Below are positions 31,002 to 48,600 of a stretch of 64,000 nucleotides of DNA, piece by piece. Origin of the DNA: Flaccisagitta enflata (taxonomy: Eukaryota > Chaetognatha > Sagittoidea > Aphragmophora); NCBI GenBank assembly GCA_965153355.1, contig OZ231127.1, positions 89,466,001 to 89,530,000 of the forward strand, given 5' to 3'. The translations under genes and the position numbers were made by a program. How positions within the stretch are numbered: the stretch's first letter is position 1; every line of letters begins with the position of its first letter. The notes below the pieces were generated by a model, which worked only from the letters and a program-made list of their open reading frames with translations, was not told where the DNA came from and ran no database searches.

Positions 31002-31215
31002 AGTCGCTTGCCTAGCGACTCTAAGCGAGGATTTGTACATAGGTAGGTCTGTCTGTCTGTGTGACTATTTGTCTGTCCGTCGGTCCCTCCGTCAATCACG
31101 CGAAAATTTAGAAGACGCGAAATTGGCTGGATGAGCGATTTCTTCAGCATTACCGCCCCTGCTCGGCCACAATACAGCCCCGCCCACTCACATACTGCCC
31201 CTGCCCCCTGCATAA
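31002..31215 (-). mobile_element. Family 1 element, AGTCGCTTGC subfamily
   Basis: On the minus strand the 5' side has TTGTCGCTGGCGCAG and GGGGGCAGGGGCAG. The 3' side has ACAAATCCTCGCTTAGAGTC, ending with the hairpin AGTCGCTAGGCAAGCGACTA. The 5' motif carries GTCGCT, matching its own hairpin. Confidence 0.65.
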
Positions 31216-31229
31216 CTGCGCCAGCGACA

Positions 31230-31530
31230 ACTTATTGGCTTCTAGCCTCAAATTCCAGCCTGAAAGCCTAATATCCAGCCTCAAGGCTCAGAATCGAGCT
31301 TCAAAGCCCAGAATCCAGCCTTGAGGCTAAAAATCCGGCCAGATGGCCCCAATACCAGCCTCCAAGCACAAATTGCAGCCTCTAGGCTCAAGTCCCAATA
31401 TTAAGCCTCTAGAATAACTAAGCATAGGTCATTGGCCCCTTCGGGGCCGCTGCCCCTCTCACCATCAGATATCCACACACACTCACAGGGGAAACGGGTA
31501 CCGCTGACCATCTAACGCTTTTGCGACTAT
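31230..31530. mobile_element. Family 2 element, right part
   Basis: About eight ~20-bp units (AGCCTCAAGGCTCAGAATCG type), then the arm CATAGGTCATTGGCCCCTTC, GGGGCCGCTGCCCC, and the tail GAAACGGGTACCGCTGACCA, TCTAACGCTTTTGCGACT. The left arm is absent. Confidence 0.7.
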
Positions 31531-31630
31531 TTTCATTCATCCTTACCTGACTTTGGTTTTCTTGTTGTCTTCTGTGACTTGTGAATCCTGATATCAACAA
31601 AAGCAGACAAATGTTTTCCATCAGTGAATG

Positions 31631-31674
<44 letters not shown>

Positions 31675-32245
31675 AAATACAGATAGACAGACAGGCAGAT
31701 ATTATCAATCCTAATGAGTGACATTGCAGTAGGCAAGGTTTGGCGAATGGCGATATCTGATCGACAAATTAATTGTCCCTAATCCCCACTTGATCGATTA
31801 AGTCAAATGTTATGTCTGCCCTTCGCGTCCACATTTCAGTCAGGCAAACTTAAATGATATTTTTTTCTTTGTTAGCTATCAATTTCCGCATAACTTAATC
31901 CGAACTCGAATGTTTTTGTTTATTGCATAACCCACTATTAATATTTTATCCAAAGTATAGAAACAATGTATCAGTCATTCTCTTTCCAATACTGCCGAAT
32001 TATTTTTAGGTAAATCTCATATGTTTGCTGTGTTTACAACTACGATTGCCATCTTGAGCACTGACTGTGATTCTCGTGTGACTTTTATATCTCCTTCTCT
32101 TTTGACTCCGTCTTTCGACAATTCGCCCTCAGTTTGTCACGCAATCTTGTTACGAGTGAGTCAATACAAATCATTATTTTTTTTCATAATTGTATGCACA
32201 CGCACAATTGTCGCAACGAACCCAGATCTCAGGCGAGTCTCCAAG
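31531..32245. other. No gene seen; (GA)n tract
   Basis: (GA)n spans 31634-31671. The rest is unique-looking with an AT-rich block near 31860-32010 and nothing I can assign. Confidence 0.4.
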
Positions 32246-32415
32246 AACAAAGCCGTATACATGGCAGCATTAGTCGCGGATGGGTGAGCAGGAGCGGAAA
32301 ACAACTTTGTGACGGACGGACGGACGGACGGACAAACGGACGGACCGTAGGACCAATAGACCGAGAGACTGACGGACCGAAAAGTGGCTTATGGAGTCGC
32401 GTGTCCGCGACTTAT
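32246..32415 (+). mobile_element. Family 1 element, AGTCGCGGA subfamily
   Basis: AACAAAGCCGTATACATGGC, then TTAGTCGCGGATGGGTGAGC, AGGAGCGG, a (GACG)n run, and GTGGCTTATGGAGTCGCGTG, TCCGCGACTTATAA. The 5' motif AGTCGCGGA is the exact complement of the outer hairpin arm TCCGCGACT. Confidence 0.75.
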
Positions 32416-32819
32416 AATCAGTACAAACCAAGATGAAAGAAAATGGACAAGTAGAACGATGTAAATAAACTCCAGATGAAGGAACAGAAGAGTTAATGGA
32501 TATATACAATTACAGTTGCTGGCGCAACTGCACGCGACTTTGACTATTACTGATATGAAAGAACGAGTCTTAACGATTTTGAACGAATTCAATTGATAAG
32601 AATATTTTTTCTTTATGTTCCGAGGATGTGTGAGTCAAACAGAAAATAATCCCACCAAACTTTGTTTTGGTTATGTTTTTCTGCGTCATTTTCAACCTTT
32701 TCTGTTTTAACTTCTTGCATCTTTTTGAGAGTTTTGGAAAAAAAGGAAGGAGGAGTTTTAGGAAAAGTCTTGTTGCTAATTGCAGAAAGAAAAGAGATTG
32801 CTATTGAGATTGCTATTGA

Positions 32820-32960
32820 TGGAATACAGTTACAACTCGCTATAGCGGATGCGAGAGTAACAGAAATCCGCCTTTAATGGATATGAAATATAAGCCCCTT
32901 CATGCCATCCCTTGTTAATAACTAAATTGGCGAGATGGAATAAATATCCATTGGGCTTGG
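32820..32960. mobile_element. Pogo/Tigger-like terminal fragment
   Basis: ACAGTTACAACTCGCTATAG, CGGATGCGAGAGTAACAG resembles the CAGTNNAACCTCGCTATAGCGGA-type ends of pogo-group MITEs. The opposite end was not found. Confidence 0.4.
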
Positions 32961-33496
32961 AAAGGGGTGCAACTTGCAACTGGTTAAACGAACGAGTTAA
33001 GTTAGTCCTCGAAAATGCTAATCATGATGGAACTTTTTAAAACAGGGTTTTTGGTGCAGATTCACAGGTTATTTGATGACGGTGGGGATGAGGGGGTCGC
33101 AAAAGGTAAGACTACAACTGACCTAAAGTACTGTACTTATGAAAATAACTATCATTGCGAATTGTGATTGTGATTGTGATTCTGATCACTATGCGAGTAT
33201 CCCACATGTGGAAAATCGAAGCGGAGAAGTTCCTGGAAGGGACAAGATATCAAATCCGATGTTTATTCGGGTTTGTTTCTTAATCATAAAGTTAATGAAA
33301 ACCGTTCAGCTCAGTGCTCAGAATCCAATGGTTGCAATGAAATACACATTAAAGTATCATTCAAAACCATTACTTCATCTCTATGTCAGTTCATCATAAA
33401 TATATTTTTTAGCTAGCAAATATGGGTATAGCATGAATTGGATAGAGATAAATGGCGGAAAGAGAACATGATCTAAATGCCTTTTTTATTGCTAGA
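32961..33496. other. No gene seen
   Basis: Contains a short TGTGATTGTGATTGTGATTC tract near 33166. No coding or RNA signal. Confidence 0.35.
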
Positions 33497-33613
33497 CATT
33501 TTTTGGTGCGCAAACGCACCTCTGTAACTGGCTGTATCCGTCGGTCTGTCTGTTGGTAACGCCAACGTTTGACGATCCAGACGGCGCACCTTATTGGCCT
33601 AGATGTCCTTGTT
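33497..33613 (-). mobile_element. Family 1 element, GGTGCGC subfamily (short)
   Basis: The plus strand reads TTTTTTGGTGCGCAAACGCA, CCTCTGTAACTGGCTGTATC, GTCGGTCTGTCTGTTGG, ACGTTTGACGATCCAGACGG, CGCACCTTATTGGCCTAG and TGTCCTTGTTT. On the minus strand the 5' motif GGTGCGCC equals the complement of the outer hairpin arm GCGCACC. The GGGTGGGCAGGGG block is missing. Confidence 0.75.
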
Positions 33614-34136
33614 TCTTTTCTTTTCAACGGGATGACCCTGCCGTTGTTTGCAACAAATTCTGTTACGTGATGGGTTCCCTTGTTCTTCACGCGCATTGCC
33701 TTCACGCGCATTGCTTCACACGCAACTAAGTCTATCAAAATGCTTCCATTCGTCAGCTCGTCAATGATGGCAAACGGAGCAAGATGGCAAACAGAGCAAG
33801 CACTTCCCGATTCTAAAAACAATGAAAGCCGAACGGACTTTCCCGGAGAGACATTTATTATTCTATATTCAGTAAGAATGAGTCAAAACTCAAAAGTTCG
33901 ATTTGTTGACCGTTATGCGGGAGATTAAAGAGAGAGAGAGAGAGAGTGAATGGTTTTAAGGAACTAAGACTTGTGTCTCAGGAATTAACCAAACAGAACC
34001 CTGTAATTTCAGATTTTCTAGAAGCGTCCTTTTCAATTGCCATTTTCCGTCAACTTTCGCCACTTTTATTTGTGATTTTTTTTTGCTTCATTTGTATAGT
34101 GCTGCCCAAAAAGAGTTTTATTGTACCAAACTCGGC

Positions 34137-34358
34137 GCTTTTTCGTTGCGGCCACGCAACTCTATAAGAGGCTTTGTCCGTCTGTTGGTCTGTCCGTTGG
34201 TCCATTGGTCTGTCCGTCCGTGAGCACGAGTCGAATAGTAGGAAAGTAAGCGTTTTAGATGCTTGCGTGTGGTTGGGGGGTGCGTGGGGTTTGAATTGGG
34301 GTTGGATGTCCCTGCCCACCCGTCAACAACGATATTGTGACCCCGCGTCACTTGTTTC
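34137..34358 (-). mobile_element. Family 1 element, GTTGCGG subfamily
   Basis: The plus strand has TTTTTCGTTGCGGCCACGCA, ACTCTATAAGAGGCTTTGTC, GTCTGTCCGTTGGTCC, then CCCTGCCCACCCGTCAACAA, CGATATTGTGACCCCGCGTC and ACTTGTTTC. It lies about 220 bases upstream of the channel-gene start codon, so it could bring sequence into that promoter region. Confidence 0.65.
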
Positions 34359-34581
34359 ACAGGGAACGCCACCTCGTTGTGGTGAGAAGGAATTCTAGAG
34401 GTCACTAGTTCTCACCACCGCCACCACTCATCTCCACACGAAAGCCACTCACCGCACCGCAGAACCATCACCGCCATCACCCAACTCGCCATCAGCCAAA
34501 TCGCCGTCACCGCCGTCGCCACCGCGCCGTAACCCATCTCCACTCACCACCACCGTCACCTCAGACACCCCACTCATCATC

Positions 34582-39672
<5,091 letters not shown>

Positions 39673-39714
39673 GTAAATTCCTTTTTATTCATTGGTTTAA
39701 ATTACAATTAGATC

Positions 39715-39980
39715 AACAAACACAACAACAAAAACAAAAACAAAAACAACAACAACAGCAACAGCAACAACAGCAATTAACGCTCCAACAACGCTTAGCA
39801 ACAGCAGCAACACTGCAGCAACAGCAGCAGCAGCAGCAGCAACAGCAACCAACAGCAACAGCTAACAGCAACAGCAACAACACCAGCAACTGTAGCAACA
39901 GCGACAACAGCAACAACAGCAGCAACAGCAGCCAGCAATAACAACAGCAACAACAACAACAACAACAACAACTTTGTAGT
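39715..39980 (+). repeat. AAC/AGC triplet repeat after the last recognised exon
   Basis: Imperfect AAC, AGC and AAAC triplets begin about 45 bases after the GTAAAT donor at 39673. They read as poly-Gln/Asn on plus and poly-Leu/Cys on minus. Confidence 0.85.
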
Positions 39981-40539
39981 TTAGGGACCTCAGCACTCTA
40001 GCTAGCTCGCTGCTACGGTCCTTCTGCTCTCTGGCTCTGGCTGTCACCACCTTGCCTCCTCAGCTTCTCCTTCCTGATTGGGCCTCTTCCTCTCTCTCTC
40101 TCCTCTGCTACTGCCTCATCTTCCCCATTTGATCTGCTCTTCCTTCCTGACTTATGCATCTCTGGTCTAGCATCTGGCAGAGGCTTCCCCACCCATTTTC
40201 TAGGACACACCTCTCACTTCGCCTGCTCATTTATCGGGACCTGTGGCCCAGTGGTCATGTCCTTTGAGCATTTAGGGCATCCCTTGAGTCTTTCCCCCTC
40301 CCCTTTAGCGGTCATGACAGCGAGCTGCCTTTGCTCTGCTTAAGTCAGCTCATTTCATGAGGATTCTAGGTCTTGATATATTTCCCTTTTGCCTAGACTG
40401 AGGTTTGGCAGGACACTTATACCCGCAGGCCCTTCTAAGGTCTTCCTTCTTTAGGCAGGGCAGGGTCTTACTGGCAGGCGACTTTCTCTTTTGTTCCCTT
40501 TTGGGCATTCTCCACTGACCCCCTCTTTCCCCGTATTAT
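39981..40539. other. Non-repetitive, pyrimidine-rich island inside the triplet arrays
   Basis: About 560 bases of ordinary complexity. It has a tRNA A-box-like string (TGTGGCCCAGTGGTCATG, about 40243) but no convincing B box, so a tRNA-derived SINE is only a weak possibility. No exon is supportable. Confidence 0.35.
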
Positions 40540-43500
40540 ACAACAACAACAACAACAACAACAGCAATAACAGCAACAACAACAGCAATAACAGCAACAA
40601 CAACTGGCAATAGCAGCAACAACAGCAATAACAGCAGCAATAACAACAACAACACCACCACCATCAATGCCAGCAGCAGCAACGCGCGCGCGCCAACAAC
40701 AGCAGCAGCAACAACAACAACAACAGCAGAGCAGCCAGCAGCAACAACAGCAGCAGCAGCAACTTAACAGCAACAGCAGCAACAACAACAACACAACAAC
40801 AGCAATAGCAATAACAACAATAATAACAGTAATAACAATAACAATAACAACAATAACAACAACAGCAATAACAATAACAACAGCAATAACAATAATAACA
40901 ATAACAACAACAGCAATAACAATAATAACAATAACAACAACGGCAATAACAATAACAACAATAACAACAACAACAATAACAATAGCAACAATAACAATAA
41001 CAACAATAACAATAACAATAGCAACAATAACAATAACAGCAATAACAATAACAATAGCAACAATAACAATAACAGCAATAACAATAACAATAACAACAAT
41101 AACAATAACAGCAATAACAATAACAACAGCAATAACAATAATAACAATAGCAATAACAATAATAACAATAACAACAATAACAACAACAGCAATAACAATA
41201 ATAACAATAACAACAACAACAGCAACAACAATAATAACAATATGCTACTAATAGCAACAATAACAATAATAACAATAACAATAACAACAACAACATATTA
41301 ACAATAATAACAACCCAACAACAACAACAGCAACAATAACAATAATAACAACAATAGCCAACAATATGTAATAGCAACAACGGCAATAGCAATAATAACA
41401 ACAACAGCAGCCTTAGTAATAACAATAACAGCAACAGCAATAGCAATAGCATAATAACACCAATAACAATAATAACAATAACAACAACAGCAACAACAAT
41501 AACAACAACAGCAATAACAATATTAATAACAACAGCAATAACAATAACAACAATAACAACAACAGCAATAACAATAATATATGGCAATAACAATAACAAC
41601 AATAGCAACAACAACAATAATAACAACAACAACAACAGCAATAACAATAATATATGTAGCAACAACAACAACAATAACAATAATAACAATAACAGCAACA
41701 ACAGCAGTAACAATAATAACAATATCAACAACAACAACAGCAAGACAATATGTAATAACAATAACAACATAGCCAATAACAATAATAACAACAGCAATAA
41801 CAATAATAACAATAACAACAACAGCAATAACAATAATAACAATAACAACAACAGCAATAACAATAATAACAATAACAACAACAGCAATAACAATAATAAC
41901 AATAACAACAACAGCAATAACAATAACAACAATAACAACAATAACAATAACAACAATAACCTTAGCAATAACAACAATAACAATATATGTATTAATAACA
42001 ATAACAGCAATAACAATATGCTATAACAACAACAGCAATAACAATAATAACAATAGCAACAACGGCAGCAACAATAACAATAACAGCAATAACAATAACA
42101 ATAACAACAATAACAATAATAGCAATAATAACAACAACAGCAATAACAATAATAACAATAACAACAACAGCAATAACAATAATAACAATAACAACAATAA
42201 CAATAACAATAATAACAATAACAACAATAACAATAATAACAATAACAACAACAGCAATAACAATAATAACAATAACAACAACAGCAATAACAATAATAAC
42301 AATAACAACAATAACAATAACAACAATAACAACAACAGCAATAACAATAATAACAATAACAACAACAGCAATAACAATAATAACAATAACAACAACAGCA
42401 ATAACAATAACAACAATAACAACAACAGCAATAACAATAACAACAATAACAACAACAGCAATAACAATAACAATAACAATGACTTTAACCTTAATAACAA
42501 TAATAGCAATAAACAATAATAACAATAATAGCAATAACAACAATAACAACATGTAGCAATAGCAATAACAACAACAATGTAATAATAGCAACAACAATAA
42601 TAACAACAACAACAATAACAACAACAGCAATAACAACAATAATAACAATAACAACAGCAATAACAATAATAACAATAACAACAACAGCAATAACAATAAT
42701 AACAATAACAACAACAGCAATAACAATAACAACAATAACAACAACAGCAATAACAATAATAACAATAACAACAACAGCAATAACAACAATAACAATAACA
42801 ACAACAGCAATAACAATAATAACAATAACAACAACAGCAATAACAATAATAACAATAACAACAACAGCAATAACAATAATAACAATAACAACAACAGCAA
42901 TAACAATAATAACAATAACAGCAATAACAATAATAACAATAACAACAACAACAATAATAACAATAACAACAACAGCAATAACAATAATAACAATAACAAC
43001 AACAGCAATAACAATAATAACAACAACAGCAATAACAATAATAACAATAACAACAACAGCAATAACAATAATAACAATAACAACAACAGCAATAACAATA
43101 ATAACAATAACAACAACAGCAATAACAATAATAACAATAACAGCAATAACAATAACAACAATAACAACAACAACAACAGCAATAACAATAATAACAACAA
43201 CAGCAATAACAATAATAACAATAACAACAACAGCAATAACAATAACAACAATAACAACAACAGCAATAACAATAACAACAATAACAATAACAACAACAAC
43301 AACAGCAATAACAATAATAACAATAACAACAACAACAACAGCAATAACAATAATAATAACAACAGCAATAACAATAATAACAATAACAACAACAGCAATA
43401 ACAATAACAACAATAACAACAACAGCAATAACAATAACAACAATAACAACAACAGCAATAACAATAATAACAATAACAACAACAGCAATAACAACAATAA

Positions 43501-44815
43501 CAATAACAACAACAGCAATAACAACAATAACAACAACAGCAATAACAATAATAACAATAACAACAACAGCAATAACAATAATAACAATAACAACAATAAC
43601 AATAACAATAACAACAACAACAATAACAATAACAATAATAACAACAGCAATAACAATAATAACAATAACAACAACAGCAATAACAATAATAACAATAACA
43701 ACAACAGCAATAACAATAATAACAATAACAACAACAGCAATAACAATAATAACAATAACAACAACAGCAATAACAATAATAACAATAACAACAACATCAA
43801 TAACAATAATAACAATAACAACAACAACAATAACAACAATAACAACAAACAACAACAGCAATAACAATAACAACAACAGCAATAACAATAATAACAATAA
43901 CAACAACAGCAATAACAATAACAACAATAGCAATAACAATAACAACAATAACAACAACAGCAATAACAATAACAACAATAACAATAACAACAACAATAAC
44001 AATAATAACAATAATAACAATAACAACAACAACAACAGCAATAACAATAATAATAACAACAGCAATAACAATAATAACAATAACAACAACAGCAATAACA
44101 ATAATAACAATAACAACAACAGCAATAACAATAACAACAATAACAACAACAGCAATAACAATAATAACAATAACAACAACAGCAATAACAATAACAACAA
44201 TAACAACAACAGCAATAACAATAACATCAATAACAACAACAGCAATAACAATAACAACAATAACAACAACAGCAATAACAACAACAATAACAACAACCAC
44301 AGCAATAACATGTAACAATATAACCTTAGCAATAACAATAATAACAATAACAACACAATAACAATAATAACAATAACAACAACAACAATAACAATAATAA
44401 CAATAACAACAATAACAACAGCAACAACAACAATACTCAACAACAGCGTAACAATAACAACAACAGCAATAACGTACAATAACAACAACCCAGCAATAGC
44501 AATAATAGCAATGGCAGCAGCAGCAGATAACCTTAATGTGTAACAGCCTATGCCGTGTGGCAATACAATAGCAATAACAATAATAACAATAACAACAGCA
44601 ACAATAACAATAATAGCAATAGCAATAACTGGCAATAACAATAATAACAATAGACTAACAACAACAGCAATAACAATAATAACAATAACAACAACAGCAA
44701 TAACAATAATAACAATAACAACAACAGCAATAACAATAATAACAACAACAACAACAGCAATAACAATAATAACAACAACAACAACAACAATAACAACCAC
44801 AACAAAAAACACAAT
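40540..44815. repeat. ~4.3-kb AAC/AAT/AGC array with a 30-bp higher-order unit
   Basis: Triplets AAC, AAT and AGC are organised, over long stretches (e.g. 42660-43130), as a 30-bp unit: CAATAACAATAATAACAATA plus ACAACAACAG. Rare interruptions such as CCTTAGCAATAAC and ATATGTA recur. The plus strand is nearly free of G. The minus strand has no stops in any frame, which creates spurious ORFs of up to 782 codons (poly-Leu, Ile-Val, Cys-Tyr). It lies downstream of the last recognised channel exon. Confidence 0.95.
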
Positions 44816-45872
44816 GAAATTATTTCCATCAGAAAACAAGCATAAACCTTAGAGGAATGCTGCTGCTTAACGATAGAAATTGCAACAACTAGATTAGTCC
44901 AATCCGTCATAGAATTCGTTGATTTCTTTAAGTAAAAACCGCGTCAAATCTGGGCTTGTTAGATAAATTTGCTTAGGAGCAGCGCTCTTCCAAACTTGCT
45001 ACTTGTTTTCATCAGAAAAAAATTTTTTCTAGGAGATAAAACAAAGAACCAGTGCTCGCAAAATTCATGAACCATGTGATTTGCCGCATGTAGTCGGTAA
45101 GAGTCCACGTCCACTGTACACAAAATGCAAACACGTACGTAGATCATTCATGAACTTTTTCCCCCTAAGGTTTGATCCCTTTAGCCTCCTGTATGTATTT
45201 ACTAACAGCCTGAGCAAGAAATTTGGCACAATTATGATAAAATGTGTTATATTACATCAATGATGGGCAAATATTGATATATTACACATGAAATGCATAA
45301 GTCTAATGATTTTGAGTATTCATGAGCCAAGAATTTTGGCAACATACAATGAAAAATTTTAAAATATGAATTGATATGAAGGTCAATGTACCATAGTTAA
45401 CTCAAATGAGCATGGGTAAAACTGGCTACTTTTCATCATCATTTTGTCAGTTATTTCTAAGACCCCAGCCCTGATCATGCATTGATATGACCATCTCACA
45501 TCAAGGTTCAATCTTGTAAAAAGCTTTAGGACATAAAGCTTGAGGATAATATGAGAGAGGGTCAAGTTTCTATTTTCCCAAATTTGGCTAGTTATAAATC
45601 ATCAAAATCTGAATGCCTGCTTTATTTTTGGAGCCCTCTATAGGGTACATCAATTGTATAAAAGAATGACGGATCACACAACTACTCAGTACTAATTCTG
45701 GGATTATGCTCCAAATATGACCTCACTGAACCACCTAGAAGTGCTATTTCTATACCAATATGTTTGTGCTAAATTTCCTGCTCATTCTGTTAGGGGTCCT
45801 AAACCTTTATATTTATTAACCACTAGTTTCCACACACCATATAACAAGACCAAAACAGTGAATTTGATAATT
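44816..45872. other. No gene seen
   Basis: Unique-looking AT-rich DNA with only short ORFs that lack domains or splice context. Confidence 0.45.
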
Positions 45873-46395
45873 TTTTGGCAGCAGCCCCAAATGGCCAATG
45901 TCCTATAGAACACAGGGGTGAATTACCATATGCCCATCCATCTGCCCCCCCCCCCCCTTGAGGCCCAAAGCCCAATCCAGCATACAGAGGCCTGAATTCT
46001 AGCCTCTGCATCTTAAAATCAGCCCCACAAGACCTAAAATTAGCCCTGTCAGGCCTAAAATCTGCCCTCTCAGGCTTGAAATCAACCCATACCGGCCTTG
46101 AATTAGCCCTCTGGCCTAAAATCAGTCCTCACTGGTCTTAAATCATCCCTCACAGGCCTGGGATGCCCTTTTAGTCCAAAAGCCTTACTCCAGACCTTAG
46201 AGGCTTGATATCAGACCTCTGGAGCCTGGAACCAAGCCCTCTGGAACCCCCTTACCTCGTATAGACGTATAGAAATTTATCCTTGTTTTACAGGACATTG
46301 GCCTGTTACCCTGCTCTCACCTAACTTCCTTAAAGCAGCTACAGAGCAGGGCAACGGGTACTGCTCACCATATGAGATCCTAGGATGACTTGTTT
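45873..46395. mobile_element. Family 2 element with ~20-bp array
   Basis: The left arm TTTTTTGGCAGCAGCCCCAA, ATGGCCAATGTCCTATAGAA, CACAGGGG pairs with ACAGGACATTGGCC near 46292. Between are ~15 diverged units of the type AGGCCTAAAATCAGCCCTCT. It ends CAGGGCAACGGGTACTGCTC, ACCATATGAGATCC. Confidence 0.75.
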
Positions 46396-47040
46396 GACAT
46401 AGAAGCATACTAAGATTCAGACATTTTGTGCCCTTTGGGGCCTCATGAATGGATCTCTTAGGAGGGCCTCAACCTTAGTTTCAGTTCCCCCACGCCAGAA
46501 TATGATATCTTAATGGTAAATTTATTCCTCTAAAAGCAATATAGAAGAAACAATAAAAATTACCAAAAAATTTTCAGTTGATTTAGCTATTTGAGACTCA
46601 TATGATTTATTTCTATGTTTCTTTATTCTAGCATCAAATATCTTAAAAGTTAGATCAAACCCCAATAAAATAAGGGGTAATGTCAAGATCAAAAGGTGCC
46701 CAAAAAGTTATCTCGTAAACTGGCATATGGACCAACCAACCAACTAGAAAAGACTCAGAAACTTATATGCTAAGTTTAATCATGGCATAAGTTCTTCTAT
46801 TGTTTTACTTATAAAATTGTTTCATTGATAATATGGAGATAATCATCAATCAAACACAGAAAATTGATAGGCAATATTGTCATTTTTCACCATTTTTTCT
46901 CTTTTTTAACCCTTATTCATACAGCCCTACCAACCACTATTTAGACCAGCCACTTTGCCAAACTTTTTTTTATCAAAAAGTATTACCATTTAGGAGTACA
47001 AAACCGTTGTGAAACCTTCTTCTACAATTTTCTTGACCCT
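46396..47040. other. No gene seen
   Basis: Unique-looking sequence. No coding, RNA or repeat signal I can name. Confidence 0.4.
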
Positions 47041-47043
47041 AAT

Positions 47044-47121
47044 ATGGGCAGGCGTTCATATCTTGAAGAAGCGGGAAGCGCCGCTTCTCGGAAGGGGAGG
47101 AAATTTGTTGGAAGATCGCGG

Positions 47122-47164
<43 letters not shown>

Positions 47165-47234
47165 GAAAAATAGACAGAGAGAAGGTTAGAAGGAAGGAAG
47201 GGAAGAAGGTGAGAAGTATAGAAGCAAATAAGTA

Positions 47235-47322
<88 letters not shown>

Positions 47323-47575
47323 AGAAACTTCTTCAAGTTCGGTTGAAAAAAAAAATCGATTTTTAGTTGGTTCTCATTGATTTTTGTAAAGTTTTACACC
47401 ATTAGAGCTGTTTCAACTTTCATGGCCGATATGAGTTGAGACTTAACATCTATGCGAATCTTTTGAAGTTTCTTACTATTCAAGATTGTAATGAGAGCAA
47501 AGACGAACTGCGTCGGAAACTTGGAAGGGGAATTTTTGCCTCTCGGAAGGTTTACAAAATATGAACGCCTGAATA
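47044..47575. mobile_element. Inverted-repeat element carrying a (GAAA)n array
   Basis: CAGGCGTTCATATCTTG at about 47050 and its near reverse complement CAAAATATGAACGCCTG at about 47556 bound the segment. Subterminal CTCGGAAGGGG and CTTGGAAGGGG also occur near each end. (GAAA)n runs are at 47126-47165 and 47233-47322. No transposase is present. Confidence 0.5.
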
Positions 47576-47681
47576 TGGGATAGACCCTCCACTAAATTAG
47601 GTATCTCAGGCCTCAAATCAGTTATCTAAGCCTCAGCTTATTGCTCTCAGGCTTCAAATCAGTCCTCTGACCTTTCAAGCC

Positions 47682-48097
47682 TTACTACTCGACTCAAAAA
47701 AAAAGCCGCACCCTATTTCTAGTTGATGTATAAGAAAAAAAGATTATTTGAACATTTTTCTGTTAGAGTGATTTGAAAGATTTTTAAATTTTCTTTCATT
47801 CTAGACCAATCCCAGATCTGTATCTCAAACGGTTTAGGAGCTAGAGCTCTGCAAAGAAAAGCACTATTTTGGTAAATTGCATTTTTTTCATAGGGATTGC
47901 GAAACTGAAATAGGCAACATTTTTACTCAAACTAATGCCATTTCTAAACGAAAAAAGATAGCAATACCAGATTGGCGCCAAATGAAAGATCTTTTCAAGA
48001 GCTTTCTAATGGTCTAAGATTATGATTAGTTTTTTTGAAATTCAGTATGACAATTTGTCATTTAAAAGTGCGGCTTTTTTATTGAGTCGAGTAGTAA
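47682..48097. mobile_element. MITE, 416 bp, with terminal inverted repeats
   Basis: TTACTACTCGACTC at the left end is the perfect reverse complement of GAGTCGAGTAGTAA at the right end. Pairing continues through an A-run and GCCGCAC. It splits a family 2 array, so the insertion is younger than that array. A TA target duplication fits (T-TA-CTACTC .. GAGTAG-TA-A), suggesting Tc1/mariner mobilisation. Confidence 0.75.
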
Positions 48098-48489
48098 TCC
48101 AGCTCTGAAACCTCAAGTCAGCCCTCTCAAGCTTCCAATCAGCATTCTCAGGCCTTCTTAGACCTCAGTTTAGGCTCTTGAATGCCTTTAGTCAGCCCTC
48201 TATAGCATCTCATCCGCTTCTTCAGGTAGGACGAACAAAAGTCCCCCTGTGTTCTACAGGACTTCGTCCCCTTCGGGGCCGCTGCCCTGCTTCCCCTCAC
48301 TCCAATTTACAATTACAGTACGATGGGAGCAATGAGAGCAGTAGAAAGAGGGTTCTCTATATTCTCACTGTTTAAAGGAAGAACCTAAAGCTTTGGTTTT
48401 TCTGAAAGCTGATGGTCCAAGGTATTGAGTGAACACAAAATTCCAAACCAAGTGATTTATAACAAAACCGCCAATTGATATCTGTAAAT

Positions 48490-48600
48490 TGCATGTGGCG
48501 CAATAGCTCTGTTGATAGAGTGATGAACTTGATCAAGTTAATTTCTCTCTCTTCAGTGTCGCAGGTTTAAATCCCGAGTGGTGCTGCACTTTTTTTCTTT
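48490..48600 (+). mobile_element. tRNA-like (possible tRNA-derived SINE) sequence
   Basis: TAGCTCTGTTGATAGAG resembles a tRNA D arm with A box (TAGCTCAGTTGGTAGAG). AGGTTTAAATCC resembles a B box. A T-run follows. The acceptor and T stems do not pair well, and an extra ~30 bases lie between the arms, so a working tRNA is unlikely. It sits in the loop of the foldback segment at 48396-48675. Confidence 0.35.

Noticed and set aside
40235-40290. tRNA-derived SINE head (TGTGGCCCAGTGGTCATG)
   Set aside because: It has an A-box-like word only, without a B box or a defined 3' end.
40664-44839. Minus-strand ORFs of 450, 618 and 782 codons rich in Leu, Ile-Val or Cys-Tyr
   Set aside because: All three minus frames of an AAC/AAT/AGC array lack stop codons, so the ORFs are a by-product of the repeat.
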